A stretch of 64,000 bases of DNA, taken from contig NZ_JANHJR010000004.1 of NCBI RefSeq assembly GCF_024495425.1, positions 124,001-188,000 of the forward strand. The letters are read 5' to 3'. Source of the DNA: Haloarchaeobius litoreus. GTDB taxonomy: Archaea > Halobacteriota > Halobacteria > Halobacteriales > Natrialbaceae. Of this stretch, positions 59,189-64,000 are shown piece after piece. A program made the position numbers and the translations under genes. Every line of letters begins with the position of its first letter. Positions within the stretch are counted from its first letter, which is position 1. Under the pieces are notes generated by a model. The model was given only the letters and a program-made list of their open reading frames with translations. It was not told the DNA's origin and ran no database searches.

Positions 59189-59326
59189 TCAACAATGCTC
59201 AAGCGAAAGACCAGCCAAATACATCTGAATATTGAACTTCATCAACAGTCGCGGTGTGGCTTCTCGCTCCACAAAACCTAACTCTACCTCGTCCATCCTC
59301 CCTCTGAGGGCGGCGTTTTCTGGCAT
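59189..59326 (-). mobile_element. N-terminal fragment of an IS6-like haloarchaeal transposase
   Basis: From ATG 59324-59326 the reverse strand reads MPENAALRGRMDEVELGFVE then REATPRLLMKFNIQMYLAGL and SLEHC before a stop. This is the opening of a haloarchaeal transposase family (MPEN..LSG.LDEIEL.FVEREATPRLLM) that I recall as IS6-type. The catalytic core is absent here. A C-terminal piece of the same family lies at 62.3-62.7 kb. Confidence 0.6.
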
Positions 59327-59432
59327 AGTACACTTCGAAAATGCCGTTCCTCGCCCTTCAGTACTTATCTGAACACCGCCCGACACGGGATACAACCCAT
59401 TTAGTAAACACATTTTTAATCAAGAGACTGTG

Positions 59433-59500
59433 ATGAAACACAGTTACCGCTACCACGCCTTCCCGACACAACAGGTAGCGGCTGAATTTGCATCACCATC
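59433..59500 (+). mobile_element. possible TnpB N-terminal fossil
   Basis: Plus strand reads MKHSYRYHAFPTQQVAAE, and one frame over LHHHLSVHET. The pattern M.H.YRYR.YP...VA..LE.H...HR is the usual start of some haloarchaeal IS1341-type TnpB proteins. A frameshift and loss of the remainder make it dead. Short, so the call is tentative. Confidence 0.4.
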
Positions 59501-59521
59501 TCTCCGTTCATGAAACGGCAG

Positions 59522-60008
59522 TTACAGGTATTTCACCCGCACCGACCACTGTTTCGGCAGCACTGCTCGGACGGTTTGCGGTAACCTGACGACAGTCACG
59601 GGCAGTGATGCACGTCTCATCACCGTTTCGGCGACCGAACCCAAGAGCACTCGAGAGACACCGATCGTCCGTGGCCAAAGATTACGATTACGTCAATGCC
59701 GTGTGTTTCCACGTACTCGATTATCTGGTCGGCGGCCTTGCCAACCTCGCTTGCTGTCGTAACCTCCCGGTCGGGCTCGGCTGCCTTCGCATCGGCCTCG
59801 GCGAGCAGTTCGGCCGACCGATCTCGGGCCCGTTGCCGGAGCGTTCGTCTCCGACCAGCGCTTTCGCGCTGTACCTCTCTTCGATGTAGTCGATAACGTG
59901 AAGGACAGTAATCGACGCATCCGTGTACACATAGAGCGCGTGCGCTAGCGCCTTCTCCGAGAGCGGGTTTCCATCGAACGCAACGAGTACCTCGTCGACG
60001 GAGGACAT
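59522..60008 (-). pseudogene. universal stress protein gene broken by frameshifts
   Basis: From ATG 60006-60008 the reverse strand reads EVLVAFDGNPLSEKALAHAL and TVLHVIDYIEERYSAKALVG. A shift near 59850 is needed to continue RARDRSAELLAEADAKAAEP and KAADQIIEYVETHGIDVIVI. A second shift near 59660 leads to LLGSVAETVMRRASLPVTVV. All UspA segments are present in order, but in three frames, so at least two indels inactivated the gene. The nucleotide loop is also damaged (FGHGRSVS for GSHGRSG). Confidence 0.8.
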
Positions 60009-60127
60009 ACTCTGAGAGACGCGTCAAAGCCACAAATAGGCGCGGGGACAACTGAGCCTGCGGAAGGGGAGGCGCCACCCGTATTGACAGACCTCTCCCG
60101 ATAGAACGGACTGTCTCGACCGCAGAA

Positions 60128-61213
60128 CTAGAATGGGAGCAGAATCAGAACGAACGGGAGAATAACCAACGAGACGAGAAACCCAGCCAGGTACCGACGG
60201 TTGGTAACGAGTTGGGCTTGGACGGTCTCGACGGCTTGGAAGTACGTCGAGAACCGAACCAGTGTTCCCACCGTTATAATCGTTCCGACGGCCACGAGTG
60301 AGAGCACGATAGCTACCCCCTGTGGAGATTCCAGAAGCACAGCGATGACAATTGTGTCGAAGAAGGTGCCGACATTAGCCCCCAGAACGTACGGAACGAT
60401 CTCCCGGCGTTTGATGTAGTTACGATTGTAGAGCGGAACGACAACTCCCAGCGAGAACGCAACGCTGGTCGTCACGCCGGTAATGAGGATACCGAGTCCA
60501 AACGAGGTCCATTTGTGCTGAAATCGGCGAAAGAACCGCTTGCGGAGCCATTCGGTGTCGATCCGCTTTAGCACCCGATCGAAGAGAGTAAGGCTACCAA
60601 ACAACACGAGAATAGCCATCACGAGTGCCAGGCCCACACCAACAGTATCGACCACGTCTCCCGTCGCCGGATCGAAGGCCGCCAGCGGGTGAAACGAGAG
60701 TTCGATCCGGGTACTGACGGCCCCGAAACCCGTCTGGAGTCTCGGCAACAGGAGATATCCGAGGATGGTCGCCGGGACATAGATCGAGTGGGACAGGAGG
60801 AACGTCAGTACCCCCAACTCGGTCGCCTCGCTGAACGAATAGCGCCGCTTCTGGAAGTAGTCCAGTATTCCTATCAGGAGTACGATAGAGGCGCCCCCGA
60901 GGCGTGAGCCAGCGAGCATGAGGAACAGCTGCGAGTCTGTGAGAATCTCGGTCTGGAACAGCGAAACGGACAGAGCCGCGACCACTGATCCGTTGGTGAG
61001 CACGTACGTGGTGAGCCAACTCGCACCCAGAGCTTGTCCACTCCCGGCGACGTATCGCCTGAAGAACTGTTCAATCGGTGAGGCCGCGGCCGCTGTGGAC
61101 GCACCCAGCAACTGGACTGCGAACAGAAACAGTAACAAAGAGACGAGCGCGCCAACGACTAATTGGCCGGATTCACGTCCTCGTGTCAGTATCTCATCGA
61201 TGTTCGAATCCAC
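60128..61213 (-). CDS. Na+/phosphate symporter-like membrane protein
   Basis: A 361-aa protein with about eight to nine helices. Two inverted half-repeats carry LTNGSVVAALSVSLFQTEIL and TGVTTSVAFSLGVVVPLYNR, and VLGANVGTFFDTIVIAVLLE corresponds to the GANIGTT segment of the PNaS family (PF02690). The classic QSSSAT motif is replaced by GVTTSVAF, so transport of phosphate is not certain. It lies between the broken and the intact Usp genes on the same strand. Confidence 0.75.
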   Translation of the reverse strand: MDSNIDEILTRGRESGQLVVGALVSLLLFLFAVQLLGASTAAAASPIEQFFRRYVAGSGQALGASWLTTYVLTNGSVVAALSVSLFQTEILTDSQLFLMLAGSRLGGASIVLLIGILDYFQKRRYSFSEATELGVLTFLLSHSIYVPATILGYLLLPRLQTGFGAVSTRIELSFHPLAAFDPATGDVVDTVGVGLALVMAILVLFGSLTLFDRVLKRIDTEWLRKRFFRRFQHKWTSFGLGILITGVTTSVAFSLGVVVPLYNRNYIKRREIVPYVLGANVGTFFDTIVIAVLLESPQGVAIVLSLVAVGTIITVGTLVRFSTYFQAVETVQAQLVTNRRYLAGFLVSLVILPFVLILLPF

Positions 61214-61251
61214 GATTCTATCCTGACGACCACGTGGCAGGCGTACAAAGG

Positions 61252-61698
61252 TTACGCAGACTTATCAGAGGATTCAGCGGGCATAGGAACCGTCAGCACC
61301 GGGGCATCGGAGAGCCGGACGACCTTTTCCGTGACGCTACCGAGGAGATATCGATCCAGACCCGTACGGCCGTGCGTCCCCATAACGACAAGACTGATGC
61401 CGTGTTCATCGACGTAATCGAGGATTGCCCGGTGGGGTGCTCCCTGTGCCACTACAGCCTCGGTCGTTTCCACACCGGCTGCCTTTGCTTGCTGGATAAC
61501 CTCATCAATCGCGTTCTCACCAGCATCTTCGAAGGCATCGAGCGTTCCGGGGATCGAGGCATCAATACCGACGTTCGTGTCGACGACATAGATCGTATGG
61601 AGTGCAGCGTCATAGGTAGTCGCGAGATCGATTGCGTGCTCAACGGCGCCACGTGTTCCGTCACTTCCGTCCGTCGGGACCAATATCTGGTCGTACAT
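61252..61698 (-). CDS. universal stress protein, UspA family
   Basis: A 148-aa protein from ATG 61696-61698 (MYDQILVPTDGSDGTRGAVE). The ATP-binding loop is intact: VMGTHGRTGLDRYLLGSVTE. It ends with APVLTVPMPAE. The Na/Pi-like gene starts 38 bp downstream on the same strand, so these may be co-transcribed; Usp proteins are frequently paired with membrane transporters, sometimes as regulators (inference). Confidence 0.92.
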   Translation of the reverse strand: MYDQILVPTDGSDGTRGAVEHAIDLATTYDAALHTIYVVDTNVGIDASIPGTLDAFEDAGENAIDEVIQQAKAAGVETTEAVVAQGAPHRAILDYVDEHGISLVVMGTHGRTGLDRYLLGSVTEKVVRLSDAPVLTVPMPAESSDKSA

Positions 61699-61710
61699 AC
61701 TGAATTCTAG

Positions 61711-62001
61711 GTGGCGAAGGAACAAAAAGAGGCCCGTCGATTGCGGGAAATTGGGAAGTCCTCAGCATCCACGGCCGGGGAGATTCAGGCTCGGACCGAG
61801 GTTCCAGTCTCGCCGGCTAGTGCATCCAGTAGGTGCTCGGGCGAGGTCTTTGTCCGGGCCTCCGGGTACACAGTCGCGGCTCGATATCTCGACAATTCGG
61901 AGGAGATGGTATGGGAGCGGTACACGAATGTTGAAGCAGGAGCACTCGGGGACGTCGTGACGGACGCACTCGACGAAATCGAACCACGATCTCAGGGATG
62001 A
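61711..62001 (+). CDS. hypothetical protein, doubtful N-terminus
   Basis: A 96-codon frame from GTG 61711. The first half is Ser/Arg-rich and unconvincing, while the second half (GYTVAARYLDNSEEMVWERY then TNVEAGALGDVVTDALDEIE) has normal haloarchaeal acidic composition and looks like a genuine small domain. It might be the tail of a gene whose start was lost, or a short gene starting later. No family recognised. Confidence 0.35.
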   Translation: MAKEQKEARRLREIGKSSASTAGEIQARTEVPVSPASASSRCSGEVFVRASGYTVAARYLDNSEEMVWERYTNVEAGALGDVVTDALDEIEPRSQG

Positions 62002-62328
62002 GCCACTGAAATTAGATCTCAGTTCCTGGTCGACGGGGGCGGGAAAGCAGAAGACCTACCGTCCGAAGACGAAACCAATACGATGCACTATCTGACTGGC
62101 TTCCAGCGCGATCGACGGACGAACGACTACACACCCGGCGCGGGCAGCGTGAGATCGAAGACCGAAACGAGTGGCGAGACCAATACACCGAGGAGCTCAC
62201 AGCATAGACTAGATTGCCCGACTTCGAACGGGTTCCTAGCCATTCGAACGCTCAGCGTGTACCAACGCCGTCATAAAGGTAAGAAGAGTGATTCATCCCC
62301 AATTATGTTCTTATTCATATGGTTTTCT
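62002..62328. other. gap with a possible gene tail
   Basis: Plus-strand codons up to a stop near 62209 read YDALSDWLPARSTDERLHTR and REIEDRNEWRDQYTEELTA, which has haloarchaeal composition and could be the C-terminus of a lost protein; no family was recognised. The rest (62210-62328) is AT-rich and empty. Confidence 0.3.
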
Positions 62329-62690
62329 TTAATCTCCGAGTGTTTCATGTTTGAATCGGAATCCATGTCCCTGTAGCCACGGTGGTCCATCGACGAGAAT
62401 GAGGTCGTCATCGACGAGAGATCCTTGAGTAGCTTCGCGAGGAGATTCTCGTATCCTTACTTTTTCCCCACCGTAGAGGCGCTCATGTAAAATAGGCAGG
62501 TCCATGCCGTTCGATAGCCTCATTCAGCCAGTGTCGCCCGTCATTCCCCTAGATTACAGTTCAATCAACCGGAACGTGAGCTGAGTTTGCTTGGTCAGAC
62601 GGCTGAAAATCAATCTTCTCAACCCAGTTGTATACAATCGGTCTACAGCAGTGCCACCAAACCCATAGATAATATTTTAGAATTATACTT
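62329..62690 (-). mobile_element. degenerate IS6-like transposase remnant
   Basis: Reverse-strand pieces in order: YNWVEKIDFQPSDQANSAHV PVD (near 62650-62570, written without the space), then an in-frame stop, TVI, a second stop and GNDGRHWL, and later SLVDDDLILVDGPPWLQGHG and FRFKHETLGD (to 62329). They align with V.NWV.KADLQP...H.AVDETVI..N..RYWLY ... LVDDAVFLVDGAPWLQ. The catalytic Asp region is present but the frame has several stops, so it is dead. Confidence 0.6.
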
Positions 62691-62899
62691 TCCGATATGC
62701 GGGTGGCACAGAGCTTCATCGTGGGCTCAGGTGACACCCTTCGCTGCTGAGAACCAAACTCGAAGCAGTCGATGTCACTGGTGCAGCAGCCAATTTCTGG
62801 TGTGGAAATCAGGAAACTCTCCTCGACCTTCCGCGCATCTGAGCACACCCAGGCCATTCTGTGCAAAAGAATATACACCCGTTCGCTGAACAATTTCTC
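62691..62899. other. promoter region of the SDR gene
   Basis: About 210 bp, AT-rich at its right end (caaaagaatatacaccc around 62861-62877), where atataca lies about 25-31 bp ahead of the ATG at 62900 and is a fair TATA box. No gene recognised. Confidence 0.4.
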
Positions 62900-63682
62900 A
62901 TGCCGGACTTACTCGATAGTCGGACGGCTGTTGTAACTGGTGCTGCCAGTGGGAACGGTCGAGCGATCGCCACGCGACTGGCAGAATACGGTGCAGACAT
63001 CGTTATCGCCGACGTACGACGGGACCCACGAGAGGGAGGAGTTCCAACCCATGAGCACATCAACGAGACGACTGCAGCGAACGCGGTCTATGTCGAGTGT
63101 GACGTCACCGAGTGGGACGACATCTGCACAGCGATCGAACGTGCCGAACAGTTGGGTGGACTCGATATCATGGTCAACAACGCAGGCGTGCTCGAGAGTG
63201 GACCACTCACCGAACTCACGGAACGCGAGTTCGATCGGGTGATGGATATCAACGTCAAAGGCACATTCTTCGGCTCGAAAGCGGCAGCAGAGGTACTCAT
63301 CGACGGCGGTGGGGGCTCCATCATCAACCTCTCGAGTATGGCGGGCATTGTCGGTGGCAGCGAGAACAGCATCTACTGTGCGTCGAAGGGAGCCATCCGT
63401 CTCCTCACGTACTCGTTGGCAGCAGAACTGGGGCCACACGGAATCCGTGTCAATGCGATCCACCCGGGCCCTATAGACACGAGGATGATATCCGATGACA
63501 TCGACATCGTCGGGAGCGACCGGGCCGACGACTATCGGCAATCGATCCCGTTACAGAGGTTCGGCACGCCCGAGGATGTGGGTAACGCTGCCGTCTATCT
63601 CGCCAGTGACCTCTCGGAGTTCGTCACCGGGTCCTCTCTCGTCGTCGACGGGGGCATCTCCAACACCGGTGGTGTGAACTGA
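62900..63682 (+). CDS. short-chain dehydrogenase/reductase
   Basis: A 260-aa classical SDR from ATG 62900 (MPDLLDSRTAVVTGAASGNG), chosen because the TATA-like box precedes it and the family starts here. It has the cofactor motif TGAASGNGRA, NNAG, the catalytic Ser in INLSSMAG and the YxxxK pair as YCASK, then HPGPIDTRM. Asp in VIADVRRD at the end of beta-2 suggests NAD(H) preference. Substrate unknown. It is convergent with the FAD oxidoreductase gene. Confidence 0.93.
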   Translation: MPDLLDSRTAVVTGAASGNGRAIATRLAEYGADIVIADVRRDPREGGVPTHEHINETTAANAVYVECDVTEWDDICTAIERAEQLGGLDIMVNNAGVLESGPLTELTEREFDRVMDINVKGTFFGSKAAAEVLIDGGGGSIINLSSMAGIVGGSENSIYCASKGAIRLLTYSLAAELGPHGIRVNAIHPGPIDTRMISDDIDIVGSDRADDYRQSIPLQRFGTPEDVGNAAVYLASDLSEFVTGSSLVVDGGISNTGGVN

Positions 63683-63694
63683 GGGGGTAGCGGC

Positions 63695-64000
63695 CTACGT
63701 CTTCCGCCCGAGCTCGTGGCCGTGGTAGACTGCGTCGGCGATCCGACGGGGAGACACGCAGTCTCCGATGGCGTGTATCTCCTCTATCTCCGTCTCCGCG
63801 GTGAGCGTCTCCTCGTTCGCCTTCAGTTCACGATACAGGTCGTCGTCCGACTTTCGCATCGTCGTGAACACGACGTAGTCCGCATCGAACATCGTCTCCT
63901 CGTTCGAGTACACGTTCGTCGCTGTGACGGACCCGTCGTCCACCTGCGTGAGCGTGTGGTCGGGGACGAACTCGACGCCAGCCGAGTAGAGGTCGGAGTA
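63695..64000 (-). CDS. FAD/NAD-dependent oxidoreductase, C-terminal part (runs off right edge)
   Basis: About 100 C-terminal residues are visible; the start lies beyond the window. They read from YSDLYSAGVEFVPDHTLTQV through FDADYVVFTTMRKSDDDLYR to HAIGDCVSPRRIADAVYHGH and ELGRKT. The IGDC.SPR.I..A...G pattern is the FAD-binding end of the trimethylamine dehydrogenase/2,4-dienoyl-CoA reductase-type flavoproteins. Convergent with the SDR gene, with 12 bp between stops. Confidence 0.8.
   Translation of the reverse strand, partial: YSDLYSAGVEFVPDHTLTQVDDGSVTATNVYSNEETMFDADYVVFTTMRKSDDDLYRELKANEETLTAETEIEEIHAIGDCVSPRRIADAVYHGHELGRKT

Noticed and set aside
1-64000. CRISPR arrays, tRNA or rRNA genes
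   Set aside because: No regularly spaced repeats, no tRNA cloverleaf and no rRNA segments were recognised on reading; a covariance-model scan was not possible.

Overview
The window comes from a halophilic archaeon of the class Halobacteria. The evidence is high GC with GC-rich third codon positions, strongly acidic proteins, twin-arginine lipoprotein signals, TATA boxes about 25-30 bp ahead of leaderless start codons, overlapping ATGA/GTGA gene junctions, and many haloarchaeal families (halocyanin, SHOCT proteins, amphi-Trp protein, IS1341-type TnpB, DUF7521). No rRNA, tRNA, CRISPR array or replication origin was recognised. Gene-sparse, lower-GC stretches carry many broken genes and insertion-sequence remnants, so this is an accessory region shaped by repeated insertion and deletion.

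Layout. 0-4.4 kb: amphi-Trp protein, ATP-grasp protein, a P1B-4-type metal ATPase and a universal stress protein. 4.75-6.28 kb: a TnpB-only IS200/IS605-type element abutting a cut-off HTH gene. 6.9-15.3 kb: a copper-delivery and maturation cluster of the nos type (DUF7521, winged HTH, HiPIP-NosL fusion, Sco1, UreH-like membrane protein, TlpA-like thioredoxin, CcdA, NosD, NosF, NosY) with no nosZ in the window. 15.3-18 kb: MATE and MaoC gene remnants, an AI-2E family exporter and two small Cys-rich proteins. 18.2-28 kb: a probable metal or redox stress island (ABC exporter, halocyanin-SHOCT fusion, thioredoxin, two further SHOCT proteins, DUF302, a Met/His/acid-rich exported protein, a membrane-bound winged HTH, a YraQ-type permease with two YHS domains, small membrane protein, a truncated SRPBCC gene, DUF389, zinc ribbon), ending in an IS5-family remnant.

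28.7-45.3 kb is a coherent catabolic locus. A hydantoinase/oxoprolinase A-B pair, an Asp/Glu/hydantoin racemase and an M24 peptidase run leftward. A complete dipeptide-type ABC importer (substrate-binding protein, two permeases, two ATPases) and a second hydantoinase A-B pair with a cupin run rightward, and an Lrp-type regulator faces them at the end. The natural reading is uptake and ring opening or hydrolysis of a cyclic amide or modified amino acid; the substrate cannot be told from sequence.

45.6-64 kb is a mixed region: DUF502 protein, antitoxin-like HTH, small lipoproteins, an acetamidase/formamidase followed by an acyl-CoA synthetase and MaoC hydratase on the same strand, a cupredoxin-glucose/sorbosone dehydrogenase fusion, a deleted flavin reductase, a 65-bp direct repeat pair flanking small lipoprotein and membrane genes, an HtrA protease, a frameshifted UspA, a Na/Pi-type transporter, an intact UspA, several transposase fragments, an SDR and the C-terminal end of an FAD oxidoreductase at the right edge.

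The most interesting points are the nos-type maturation set without its reductase, the two-copy HyuAB/Dpp locus, the YHS/SHOCT/halocyanin metal island, several short genes that simple length cut-offs miss (54 and 57 aa), and a dense set of gene fossils readable only at motif level.
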